From CALUOB01 sp944322305 (lineage in GTDB: Bacteria; Actinomycetota; Coriobacteriia; Coriobacteriales; Coriobacteriaceae), in NCBI GenBank assembly GCA_963931605.1, contig OZ007031.1:434001-498000 (forward strand): a DNA stretch of 64,000 bases, given 5' to 3'. The first letter of the stretch is position 1; each line of letters begins with the position of its first letter. Below, piece by piece: positions 33,195 through 41,497 of the stretch. The notes beneath the pieces were generated by a model. The model worked only from the letters and a program-made list of their open reading frames with translations. It was not told the DNA's origin and did no database searches. A program made the translations under genes and the position numbers.

Positions 33195-35246
33195 ATGGAC
33201 GCCCAAGCGCTTGTCATCATAGCCGGCCTCATCTTGGTGGCCGTTGTCATCGTATCGCTCATCGCCATGCGCGGCTACTCCGGCCGCTTCAGGTTCGACA
33301 CCCAGAACGGCACCACCCCGCGCGCCTCTGAGGGCGAGGGCACCACGCCCAAGATCATGTTCAAGAGCCGTTTCACCGCGCTGGTCGCCGGTGTGGGCGC
33401 GGCCTTCGCGTTGATCCTGGGCAAGCTGTGGACCATGCAGATGGTCTCCTCCGACTACTACGAGGAGCTTGCCGAGGAGAACCGCACGCGCACCATCACC
33501 ACCCCTGCCGACCGCGGCCGCATCCTCGACCGCAACGGCGAGGTGCTGGTGGGCAACCGCCCCTCGCTTGTGGTGACCGCCTACGCCAGCGTGGCCGACG
33601 ACGAGATCACCGTGCGGCACCTGGCCAACCTGCTCGGCCTGCCGTACGCGGCGGTGCGCCGCAACATCCAGGACAACTCCGAGGGCGCCCAGAGCGCCCA
33701 CACCGTGGCTACCGACGTGTCGCGCCGCGTGGTGGCCTACATCCAAGAGCACGCCAGCGAGTTCGAGGGTGTTGAGATCGCCCAGCGCTCCGAGCGCATG
33801 TACCCCTATCGCGAGATGGCCGCCCAGCTTCTTGGCTACACCGGCACGGCCACCCAGGAGCAGCTGGGTGCCGACAACTCCGACGACCCGGGCGCCATCA
33901 ACTACGAGAGCGGCGACATGGTGGGCCAGGCGGGCATCGAGCTGCAGTACGAGCGCGTGCTGCAGGGCATCCGCGGCCAGCAGACCGTGCGCGTGGACGC
34001 CAACGGCAACGTGACGGGGGCCTCAGACGCGGTCGAGGCGCAGCCGGGCTCGGACATCAAGCTCACCATCGACGTGAAGATTCAGCAGGCCTGCGAGTCG
34101 GGCCTGGCGCACGCCATCGAGGTCGCCAAGCAGCAGGGCTACGAGAACGCAGGCGCGGGCTCGTGCATCTGCATCGACTGCACCAACGGCGAGATCCTGG
34201 GCCTCGCCAACGCACCGTCCTACGACCCGTCCTCCTTCGTGGGCGGCATCAGCCAGGACGTGTGGGACCAGCTCAACGACGAGAAGAACAAGTACCCGCT
34301 CATGAACCGCGCCATCGCCGGCCAGTACATGTCGGCCTCCACCATCAAGCCGCTCACGGCTCTGGCGGCGCTGAACTTCGACGTCATGACGCCCGACAGC
34401 GTGGTTACCTGCACCGGCTACTGGACGGGCTTGGGCGAGTCGTGGGGTCAGTACTGCTGGGACCATGACGGCCACGGCCCCATGGACCTGCAGAGCGCCA
34501 TCACCTGGTCGTGCGACCCGATGTTCTACGAGATCGGCAAAGGCTTCTACTACAGCGACGACAACCCCGACGGCATGCAGGAGACCTACCGCGCCTGGGG
34601 CCTGGGAAAGACCTGCGGCATCGACCTGGGCGGCGAGGCCTCCGGGCGCGTGCCGGACGCCGCCTGGAAGAAGGAGGCCTTCAAGGACTACGCGAGCGAG
34701 GACCAGAGCTGGAACCCCGGCGACATGACCAACCTCGCCATCGGCCAGGGCGACATCCTGGTGACCCCGCTGCAGATGGCCATGGTCTACTGCGGGCTGG
34801 CCAACAACGGCGTTCAGATGACGCCGCATCTGCTCAAGAGCGTGGTGTCCCGCGACGGCGAGGGCGACGCGCTTGCCTACGAGCCCACCGAGCGCCTGCG
34901 CGTGGAGGAGGACGCCGACTACATGGACCTGGTGCATCGCGGTCTCAAGGGCGTCATCTACGAGGAGAGCGACGCCACCGCCGCGCACTTCTCCAACGTC
35001 TACGACAACGGCGAGCAGGTGACGCTGGCCGGCAAGTCGGGCACGGGCGAGAAGTCCGGCGAGGACGAGTACGGCTGGTTCATCGCCTACGCGCCCTACG
35101 ACAACCCGCGCTACGTGGTGGCGTCCCTCTGCGAGCAGGCGGGTTTCGGCGCGAGCTCGGCCATGTACGCGGTGCGCGACGTGTTCGGCGCCATCTACAA
35201 CTCTCCCGACGACTCCACGGTCGTCTCTACCGACGGAACGCGCTAG
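33195..35246 (+). CDS. mrdA: Penicillin-binding protein 2 (elongation-specific transpeptidase)
   Basis: A 683-residue class B PBP that cross-links peptidoglycan during elongation with RodA. The dimerisation domain (ADRGRILDRNGEVLVGNRP near 105) precedes the transpeptidase domain. Its motifs are the nucleophile Ser382 in STIK (382-385), SCD at 439-441 and KSGTG at 614-618. Two hydrophobic segments are seen, residues 5-25 and about 60-78, where most PBP2 proteins have one. Either the protein has an unusual extra N-terminal helix or translation starts at Met55, but no ribosome-binding site supports that start. mreD ends nine bases upstream. Confidence 0.93.
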   Translation: MDAQALVIIAGLILVAVVIVSLIAMRGYSGRFRFDTQNGTTPRASEGEGTTPKIMFKSRFTALVAGVGAAFALILGKLWTMQMVSSDYYEELAEENRTRTITTPADRGRILDRNGEVLVGNRPSLVVTAYASVADDEITVRHLANLLGLPYAAVRRNIQDNSEGAQSAHTVATDVSRRVVAYIQEHASEFEGVEIAQRSERMYPYREMAAQLLGYTGTATQEQLGADNSDDPGAINYESGDMVGQAGIELQYERVLQGIRGQQTVRVDANGNVTGASDAVEAQPGSDIKLTIDVKIQQACESGLAHAIEVAKQQGYENAGAGSCICIDCTNGEILGLANAPSYDPSSFVGGISQDVWDQLNDEKNKYPLMNRAIAGQYMSASTIKPLTALAALNFDVMTPDSVVTCTGYWTGLGESWGQYCWDHDGHGPMDLQSAITWSCDPMFYEIGKGFYYSDDNPDGMQETYRAWGLGKTCGIDLGGEASGRVPDAAWKKEAFKDYASEDQSWNPGDMTNLAIGQGDILVTPLQMAMVYCGLANNGVQMTPHLLKSVVSRDGEGDALAYEPTERLRVEEDADYMDLVHRGLKGVIYEESDATAAHFSNVYDNGEQVTLAGKSGTGEKSGEDEYGWFIAYAPYDNPRYVVASLCEQAGFGASSAMYAVRDVFGAIYNSPDDSTVVSTDGTR

Positions 35247-35255
35247 GAGGCCCGT

Positions 35256-36473
35256 ATGCCGAGTCGTGCGCAACATGAGCAGGCCGCCAAGCGCGAGAGC
35301 CTGAAGATCGTCAACAAGCGCCAGGCGCGCAAGCGCGGCAGCCTGCGCGACGCGGTGTTCATCCCTGTGGCGGTGGCCACGCTGCTTTTGGTGGCCTTCG
35401 GCTGCTTCGTGGTGTGGACCGCCTCCCTGTCCATCGAGGAGGCCTCCTTCACGCGCCAGCTGCTCGGCGTGGGGATAGGCCTCTTCTTGGCGGTGGTGGC
35501 CTGGAACATCGACTACCGCATGTTCGCCAACTGGTCGCACACGCTGCTCGTGATCGACATCCTGCTGATCTTCTCGCCCTTCATACCCGGGCTCTCCTAC
35601 GAGGGTGGCGGCATGACGGGCTGGATCCGCTTTCCGGTGATCGGGCTGACCTTCCAGCCCGTTGAGCTGGTGAAGCTCGTCACCGTGCTCTACATGGCCT
35701 CGCGCACCGCCGAGTACAACGGCACCATCGACAACCTGCGCGACTACGTCAAGCTCTGCGTCATGCTCGTGATACCGTTCGCCTGCATCCTCATCCAGGG
35801 CGACCTGGGCTCGGGCATCGTGGTCTTCGTCGCCGGCGCGGTGGTCATCATGATAGGCGGGCCCAAGAAGGAGTGGGTGCTCTCCACGATCGCGCTCTTG
35901 GTCGGCGCCGTCGTGCTGTTCTTCGCGGTGAACAGCATCACCACCGCCTACTTCGACAGCCCCCTCATCGCACCGTACCGCCTGAACCGCCTGCTGGTCT
36001 TTCTCGACCCGGAGGGGTCCTCCTCAACCGACGAGGGCTACAACCTGCTGCAGTCGCTTATCGCCGTGGGCTCGGGCGGCTTCTTCGGGCGCGGCATCGG
36101 ATCGGCGGACGCCTCGCAGTCCGGCGCGGGCTTCCTGCCCGAGGCCCATACCGACTTCGTCTTCGCCTTGCTCTCCGAGGAGTTCGGTTTCGTTGGCGGT
36201 TTGCTGCTCATCGCGCTGTACCTGCTGCTTATCCTGGGTACGATCTTTGTTGCCGTGCGCACCGAGAACATCTTCGGCAAGCTCGTGGCGGTGGGCCTCG
36301 TCGGCATGTGGACGTTCCAGATATTCGAGAACATCGGCATGTGCATCGGGCTCATGCCGATCACCGGCATCCCGCTGCCCTTCATCAGCTTCGGATCGTC
36401 GTCCATGATGGTGCAGCTGATGGTGGTGGGCGTGGTGCAGTCCATCTGGCGCCACCGCACCAAGGCGGCCTAG
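35256..36473 (+). CDS. rodA: Peptidoglycan glycosyltransferase RodA
   Basis: A 405-residue SEDS-family polymerase with about ten membrane helices that extends glycan strands together with PBP2. A basic cytoplasmic N-terminus (KRESLKIVNKRQARKRG) precedes the first helix. Conserved pieces are FQPVELVKL, IQGDLGSGIVV, the long loop with NLLQSLIAVGSGGFFGRGIG, LPEAHTDFVFALLSEEFGF and the end GIPLPFISFGSSSMM. It follows mrdA by nine bases. Confidence 0.94.
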   Translation: MPSRAQHEQAAKRESLKIVNKRQARKRGSLRDAVFIPVAVATLLLVAFGCFVVWTASLSIEEASFTRQLLGVGIGLFLAVVAWNIDYRMFANWSHTLLVIDILLIFSPFIPGLSYEGGGMTGWIRFPVIGLTFQPVELVKLVTVLYMASRTAEYNGTIDNLRDYVKLCVMLVIPFACILIQGDLGSGIVVFVAGAVVIMIGGPKKEWVLSTIALLVGAVVLFFAVNSITTAYFDSPLIAPYRLNRLLVFLDPEGSSSTDEGYNLLQSLIAVGSGGFFGRGIGSADASQSGAGFLPEAHTDFVFALLSEEFGFVGGLLLIALYLLLILGTIFVAVRTENIFGKLVAVGLVGMWTFQIFENIGMCIGLMPITGIPLPFISFGSSSMMVQLMVVGVVQSIWRHRTKAA

Positions 36474-36524
36474 GACGGCCGGGTTCTGCGGCGCCAAGCC
36501 GCGTCGAGAGAGGGGAGAGCGGGC

Positions 36525-37391
36525 ATGCGCGTTCCCGTTGAGAAGATAGCCGACGTGCTCCGCATGGGCTTTGAGTACACGCGCGACGCCGACGACCAGC
36601 TGCGCATCGGCGTGTACGTTGACGCGGGCGCGCCGACGACGATCGTTGAGACCGTGCGCGACGCCTTTGTGCCCCAGCTGACCACGGCGCTCGTGCGCGT
36701 GGAGCGCCTCGGCGAGCAGCCGGTGCAGCCCAAGGGCGACACCGACGTGGCCCTGGTCATCACGAGCGGTGCGGCGTACCTCGAGGCGCAGGTGCAGAGG
36801 CTCGTGGTGGCGGGCGTTCCCACGGTGTGCCTGGCCGAGTCGTGCGTGGAGGTGCCCTTCATCAAGACCGACACGCCCATGCTCGGGCTTATCGCCTCCA
36901 CCAACAAGACCTACCTGCTCGAGACGCTGGCCGGCTGGATCCTCGACCGCACGGACAAGCAGCTCGCCTTTGCGGCGAACTTCCCCTTCATGCGCGTGGC
37001 GCAGGCGCACCGGCTGGTGGGGCAGGCCGCGCTGCGCAACGCGGTGACCGGCGCGCTGGTGTTCGTGCCGGGATCCAACTACCCGGTGATGACGCTCGCG
37101 CAGATCTCGATGGCCCTGGCTCTGGCTGAGACCTACGGCAAGGGGCTCAAGCTCGAGCGCCTGTACGAGATCGCCTTCGTGGCGGCAAGCGGCTTGGTTC
37201 TCCGTACCGGCGCGCGTTTCATCTGCGCGCGGACGCCGCACGTGGGCTTCTTGGTGAAGGCGCTTATCGGCGGCGCGGGCACCTACGGCATGGGCCGCGC
37301 GCTCATGTGGTTTTACGCGCGCGACCTCGACCACGCCGACGTGCGCGAGAAGGTCCAGGCGCTGGCGCGGCGCCCGGTGGCTGAAGGCTGA
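36525..37391 (+). CDS. Conserved hypothetical protein with DUF697-like C-terminal region
   Basis: A 288-residue protein without a firm family assignment. The N-terminal half looks like an alpha/beta domain (RIGVYVDAGAPTTIVETVRDAF ... DVALVITSGAAYLEA) but lacks any Walker A motif. The C-terminal half (PGSNYPVMTLAQISMALALAETYGKG ... GAGTYGMGRALMWFYA) resembles DUF697, a domain often attached to Era-like GTPases and associated with membranes. It starts with GGGGAGAG upstream, 51 bases after rodA, so it may be the last gene of the shape operon. It could be an elongasome accessory factor; that is inference only. Confidence 0.7.
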   Translation: MRVPVEKIADVLRMGFEYTRDADDQLRIGVYVDAGAPTTIVETVRDAFVPQLTTALVRVERLGEQPVQPKGDTDVALVITSGAAYLEAQVQRLVVAGVPTVCLAESCVEVPFIKTDTPMLGLIASTNKTYLLETLAGWILDRTDKQLAFAANFPFMRVAQAHRLVGQAALRNAVTGALVFVPGSNYPVMTLAQISMALALAETYGKGLKLERLYEIAFVAASGLVLRTGARFICARTPHVGFLVKALIGGAGTYGMGRALMWFYARDLDHADVREKVQALARRPVAEG

Positions 37392-37439
37392 GACTGCGGT
37401 TCGCCGCGCAGGCTGGGTGCGCAGGTTGGGCGCGCGGCG

Positions 37440-37700
37440 CGTTTGGTCGCTGTTTCGACATTCCAATAGCGGTTAGGAGCTCTGAGCGCATGCAACTCCC
37501 GCTATTCCGGGGGGTTGCATGCCGTATGTGCGGGTAACTGCTCCTTAGAGGTCGTAGCGGCGTTCAACCTGAGGCTTAGATGCTGTTCTGGCGACCAAGC
37601 GAGGCTTAGAGGTCGTTGGCGCGGGTAAGCCGCGGGCATTGGATGTCATGCACGCGGGCATCCGACGCATAGATGTCGCTTTCGCGGGCAAGCACCGTCC
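37440..37700. repeat. R4 module 3: ~31-bp tandem repeats next to a CAACTCCCG hairpin
   Basis: The hairpin is at 37488-37522 (GCATGCAACTCCCG with GGGGGGTTGCATGC). To its right, units with the CTTAGATGTCG-like core start at 37544, 37575, 37605, 37637 and 37668: intervals of 31, 30, 32 and 31. Between cores lies a GCGGGCAA-like block. The flank after the hairpin (TTGCATGC ... GTAACTGCTCCTTAGAGG) aligns with modules 1 and 2. With about 100 unremarkable bases after it, this fills the 405-base gap 37392-37796; no gene is seen. Confidence 0.8.
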
Positions 37701-37796
37701 GGATGGGTTCAAAACCGGGGATTTGGCGGAGGCCTTGAGGCCGCAGGCGTTCTGCGGTACCTTGCAGTGACTTACCCTCAGCGGAGAAAGGCCAGT

Positions 37797-39671
37797 ATGC
37801 GACCTGCTTACGAGGATCTGTTCCACCTGATCGAGCCGCTGCTTCCCCAGGTTGAGAAGCCCAGCCGCTACATCGACCACGAGTGGGGGACGCTTTCCAA
37901 GCCCGAGGCGCGCTTTCGCGTGTGCCTCATGTACCCGGACACCTACGAGGTGGGCCTGCCCAACCAGGGCATCGCCATCCTCTACCGGATCCTGAACGGC
38001 GAGGAGGGCATCTCCTGCGAGCGCGGCTACCTGCCGTGGGTCGACATGGCTGACAAGATGCGCGAGGCGGGCGTGCCCCTGCTCTCGCTCGAAGGGGCGG
38101 CCCCGGTGGCCTCGTTCGACGTGCTCGGCATGCACGTGCCCCACGAGATGGCGGCAACCAACTTCTTGGAGGCCTTCGAACTCGCGGGCATCCCGCAGCT
38201 TTCGGGTGAGCGCGGCGAGGACGACCCCATCGTCATCGCGGGCGGACCGTCGGTGTACAACGTTGAGCCGCTGGCGCCGTTTTTCGACGCAGTGCTTATC
38301 GGCGAGGGCGAGGAGCACATCGTGGAGGTCTGCCGCGAGCTCGAGCGCTCCCGCGACGCGGGTCTCACCCGCGCCGAGCGCCTCGAGGCCTTGGCGCAGG
38401 TTCCCGGCACCTACGTGCCGGGGCTCTACGACGTGACGTACGCCGCGGACGCGCCGCACGGCTTCGCCACCCCGCGCGCGGGCACTCGAGCGCCCGCCGT
38501 GGTGTACAAGCGCGTGGCGGCCGACTTCGCCGCTACCGACCCGCTCGCCCAGTCTATCGTGCCCTATACCGAGCTCGTGCACGACCGCCTGTCGGTCGAG
38601 GTGCTGCGCGGCTGCGCCCGCGGCTGCCGCTTCTGCCAAGCCGGCATCACCTACCGCCCGGTGCGCGAGCGCTCGGCCGACCAGGTGGTCGCCGCCGTGG
38701 TGCGCGGTCTTGAGCGCACGGGTTACGACGAGGTTTCGCTCACCTCGCTTTCCACCACCGACCACTCCCAGTGCGAGCGCATGCTCGAGCGCCTGAACGA
38801 GCGCTTGGCCGACACCGGCATCTCGGTGTCCATCCCCTCGCAGCGCCTCGACTCCTTCGACCCCGAGATGGCCGAGGCCGTGGCTGGCGGCAAGAAGGGC
38901 GGCCTCACCTTCGCGGTGGAGGCGGGTTCCCAGCGCCTGCGCGACGTCATCAACAAGAACGTGACCGAGGAGGACCTCGATCGGGCGATGCGCGCCGCCT
39001 TCGAGGCGGGTTGGCGCCGCGTGAAGCTCTACTTCATGATGGGCCTGCCCACTGAGACCGACGAGGACATCGTCGGCATAGCGCGCCTGGCCGACCACGT
39101 GATCGACCTCGCGCAGGAGGTCGTGCCCAAAAACCAGCGCGGCTCGGTTTCGGTCTCCGCCTCGGTGGCGGTGTTCGTGCCCAAGGCGCACACGCCCTTC
39201 CAGTGGGTGGGCCAGCTCGAGCGCGAGGAGGTCAAGCGCCGCCAGCAGCTGCTCATCCACAGCGTGCGCCACAAGAGCGTGCGCGTGCACTACCACGACG
39301 CCGACGTGTCGCTGCTCGAGGCGGTGCTCTCGCGCGGCGGCCGCGACATCGCCCCCGTCATCCAGGAGGCGTGGCGGCGCGGCGCGCGCTTCGACGCGTG
39401 GACCGAGCACTTCAATCTCGAACGCTGGCGCGAGGCGGCCGCAGCCTGCGGCGTCGACCTCGACGCGGTGGCCTGCACCCCCTACGAGATCGGCATGCGC
39501 CTGCCGTGGGAGCAGACCTCGCCGGGCGTGAGCCCGGGTTTTCTGGAGCGCGAGTACCGCCGCGCCTGCGCTGCCGAGACCACGCCAGACTGCACGCGCG
39601 CAAGCTGCACGGGCTGCGGCATCTGCCCGACGCTCGGCGTGGCCAACAAGATCGAGGAGGTGCGCAAATGA
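37797..39671 (+). CDS. B12-binding radical SAM protein, TIGR03960 family
   Basis: A 624-residue radical SAM enzyme of unknown reaction. The N-terminal part (CLMYPDTYEVGLPNQGIAILYRILN) is the cobalamin-binding-like domain of this family. The radical SAM cluster motif is CARGCRFC near residue 269, followed by QAGITYRPVRERS. A second cysteine cluster, CTRASCTGCGIC, stands at the C-terminus. ATG 37797 has GGAGAAAGG upstream; the frame opens earlier at 37767. Its stop overlaps the start of the TIGR03936 gene by four bases. This pair upstream of rplU-rpmA is a known gene-order signature in several Gram-positive and anaerobic lineages, suggesting a link to translation or RNA modification. Confidence 0.88.
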   Translation: MRPAYEDLFHLIEPLLPQVEKPSRYIDHEWGTLSKPEARFRVCLMYPDTYEVGLPNQGIAILYRILNGEEGISCERGYLPWVDMADKMREAGVPLLSLEGAAPVASFDVLGMHVPHEMAATNFLEAFELAGIPQLSGERGEDDPIVIAGGPSVYNVEPLAPFFDAVLIGEGEEHIVEVCRELERSRDAGLTRAERLEALAQVPGTYVPGLYDVTYAADAPHGFATPRAGTRAPAVVYKRVAADFAATDPLAQSIVPYTELVHDRLSVEVLRGCARGCRFCQAGITYRPVRERSADQVVAAVVRGLERTGYDEVSLTSLSTTDHSQCERMLERLNERLADTGISVSIPSQRLDSFDPEMAEAVAGGKKGGLTFAVEAGSQRLRDVINKNVTEEDLDRAMRAAFEAGWRRVKLYFMMGLPTETDEDIVGIARLADHVIDLAQEVVPKNQRGSVSVSASVAVFVPKAHTPFQWVGQLEREEVKRRQQLLIHSVRHKSVRVHYHDADVSLLEAVLSRGGRDIAPVIQEAWRRGARFDAWTEHFNLERWREAAAACGVDLDAVACTPYEIGMRLPWEQTSPGVSPGFLEREYRRACAAETTPDCTRASCTGCGICPTLGVANKIEEVRK

Positions 39672-40477
39672 GCGAGGAGAACCTCTTCCGCCTGCGCGTT
39701 TCGTACGTGAAGCACGGTCGCCTGCGCTACCTGGGGCACCTTGAGCTCATCCACACGGTGGAGCGCATCGTGCGCCGCGCCCAGCTGCCCTACGCGGTGA
39801 CGCAGGGCTTCTCGCCGCATATGAAGATCGCCTTCTCGTCGGCCCTGCCGGTGGGCACCGCGTCCGACTGCGAGTGGTACGACGTGTTCCTCACTCGCTA
39901 CGTCCCGGCCGCAGAGGCCTTGGACGCGCTCGCGGCGGCTTCTCCCGCCGATTTGGCACCGGCTCGCGCCGGCTACGTGGAGAGGCGCGAGCCCGCGCTC
40001 GAGGCGGCGCTCACCCGCGCCCGCTACCGCGTGGCGCTGACCCTTGCCGCGCCCTCCGCGCGGGACGCGGCGCGCGCCGAGGAGGTCCTCGCGGCCGTGG
40101 TGGCGCGCAGGGAGGTGCGCTACCTGCGCGGCAGGAAGGTCAAGCGAATCGACCTGGTCTGCACCTTCGTGGGCGCTAAGCTCGCGCCCGGCGAGGGGGT
40201 GTGGGAGCTTGCGCTCGACACGCGCTCGAGCGCCGAGGGGGCGCTGCGCCCCGAGGTGCTGCTGCGGGCGTGGGAGAAGGTGCTCGCGCTTGAGACCGCC
40301 GGCGCGCCCGGCACGCCGGCGGCGGAGCTTGTGGAAGAGGCGCTTGCGGACCCCTTGGACGTGCGCCCGTATGGTGTTTTTGCGCATTGCGAGATCACAC
40401 GCGTTTTCCAAAAGATCGAGGACAAACGTGGTATCCTAGTTGAGCCGCTGCCGCTTGCGGCGCATCCCGCGCGGTAA
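39668..40477 (+). CDS. TIGR03936 family radical SAM-associated protein (DUF2344)
   Basis: A 269-residue partner of the preceding radical SAM gene. FRLRVSYVKHGRLRYLGHLELIHTVERIVRRA at the N-terminus and GFSPHMKIAFSSALPVGTAS near residue 47 are the family signature. The remainder is Ala/Arg-rich and diverged. ATG 39668 overlaps the upstream stop (ATGA), which fixes the start although the frame is open far upstream. In some species this domain is fused to the radical SAM protein, which supports a joint function. Its biochemical role is not known. Confidence 0.87.
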   Translation: MSEENLFRLRVSYVKHGRLRYLGHLELIHTVERIVRRAQLPYAVTQGFSPHMKIAFSSALPVGTASDCEWYDVFLTRYVPAAEALDALAAASPADLAPARAGYVERREPALEAALTRARYRVALTLAAPSARDAARAEEVLAAVVARREVRYLRGRKVKRIDLVCTFVGAKLAPGEGVWELALDTRSSAEGALRPEVLLRAWEKVLALETAGAPGTPAAELVEEALADPLDVRPYGVFAHCEITRVFQKIEDKRGILVEPLPLAAHPAR

Positions 40478-40626
40478 GCAGGCGGCTTACGCATGGAAGG
40501 CCGGCGGCCGGTGCCGGCTCCTGCGGACAGGGTGCGCTGGTCGCGCAGCGCTCGGGTTGCGCGCGGGCGTCCGGACGCACCGGTAAGTACCTCATCGTCG
40601 CCCCTCGGGGCAAGAAAGGCAAGGGT
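40478..40626 (+). promoter_or_regulatory. Possible structured leader of rplU-rpmA
   Basis: The 149 bases before rplU are GC-rich with nested inverted repeats, for example GGTGCG (about 40530) with CGCACC (about 40576) and GGCCGGCGGCCGG. A TATCCT -10-like box lies at 40432-40437, inside the preceding gene. L21 leaders that bind their own protein are known in Firmicutes; whether this is one cannot be decided by eye. Confidence 0.3.
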
Positions 40627-40938
40627 ATGTACGCTATTGTGAAAACCGGTGGCAAGCAGTACAAGGTCACCAAGGACATGGTCATCACCGTCGAGAAGCT
40701 GCCCGAGGAGATCGGCGCCACCGTCGAGCTCCCCGTCATCTTCCTGAACGACGGCCAGAAGATCGTTGCCGATGCTGCCACGCTCGAGAACGCCAAGGTT
40801 ACCGCCGAGGTTCTCGACCAGTTCAAGGGCGAGAAGGTCATTGCCTTCAAGTTCCAGAAGCGCAAGCGCTACAAGCGCACCAAGGGTCATCGTCAGCAGC
40901 TCACCAAGCTCAAGATCACCGACATCCAGGCTGCGTAA
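40627..40938 (+). CDS. rplU: 50S ribosomal protein L21
   Basis: A 103-residue L21. It begins MYAIVKTGGKQYKV, the family signature, and ends with the rRNA-binding KFQKRKRYKRTKGHRQQLTKLKI. GGCAAGGGT lies upstream. rpmA follows 37 bases later; the two encode neighbouring proteins of the large subunit. Confidence 0.98.
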   Translation: MYAIVKTGGKQYKVTKDMVITVEKLPEEIGATVELPVIFLNDGQKIVADAATLENAKVTAEVLDQFKGEKVIAFKFQKRKRYKRTKGHRQQLTKLKITDIQAA

Positions 40939-40975
40939 GTTCGTAGGCGTTCAGGTTAGAGAGTAGGTAAGAACT

Positions 40976-41227
40976 ATGGCACATAAAAAAGGTCTCGGCT
41001 CTTCGCGCAACGGCCGCGATTCCCATGCCCAGCGACTCGGCTGCAAGCGTTTCGGCGGTCAGATGGTGACTGCCGGCTCCGTGCTCGTTCGTCAGCGCGG
41101 CACCAAGTTCCACCCCGGTGACAACGTGGGCCGCGGTAAGGACGACACGCTGTTCGCCAAGGTGGACGGCGTGGTTGAGTACACCCACGGCGTGAAGCGC
41201 CGCGTGCACGTGCGTCCTGTTGCGTAA
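40976..41227 (+). CDS. rpmA: 50S ribosomal protein L27
   Basis: An 83-residue L27 starting MAHKKGLGSSRNGRDSHAQRLG. There is no Firmicutes-type N-terminal cleavable extension, so the mature end that reaches the peptidyl-transferase centre is made directly. A strong terminator follows. Confidence 0.98.
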   Translation: MAHKKGLGSSRNGRDSHAQRLGCKRFGGQMVTAGSVLVRQRGTKFHPGDNVGRGKDDTLFAKVDGVVEYTHGVKRRVHVRPVA

Positions 41228-41270
41228 GCACCCGTCGCTTCCGAGGCTTGTCTGAAAGCTTCACGCGCCA

Positions 41271-41301
41271 AAGCCCCCGGCAACCTCGCCGGGGGCTTTT
41301 T
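41271..41301 (+). terminator. Terminator after rplU-rpmA
   Basis: AAGCCCCCGGC (41271-41281) pairs with GCCGGGGGCTT (41288-41298); the T-run spans 41297-41301. It separates the ribosomal pair from obg. Confidence 0.93.
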
Positions 41302-41451
41302 GGTAGCGGGGGTCTTGCGCCGGCGGAAGCTGGCGAGGGTGCCGTTGGGGGAGCGCCGCCCGCATCTGTGCCCGCCCTCCTGTCTTTTTGCCTGCACCAC
41401 CTGCGCAAGCTGCGCGGATATCGTGCGCTTCAGCGTCAGCGTCGCGCGTCC

Positions 41452-41460
41452 TGCTAGAAT
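41452..41460 (+). promoter_or_regulatory. Extended -10 promoter for obg
   Basis: TGC TAGAAT ends 37 bases before obg; no clear -35 box. The placement after a terminator supports a separate promoter for obg-nadD-yqeK. Confidence 0.45.
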
Positions 41461-41497
41461 CCAAGTAGCATCCGATCTGGAGTGAAACGAGAGAGTC

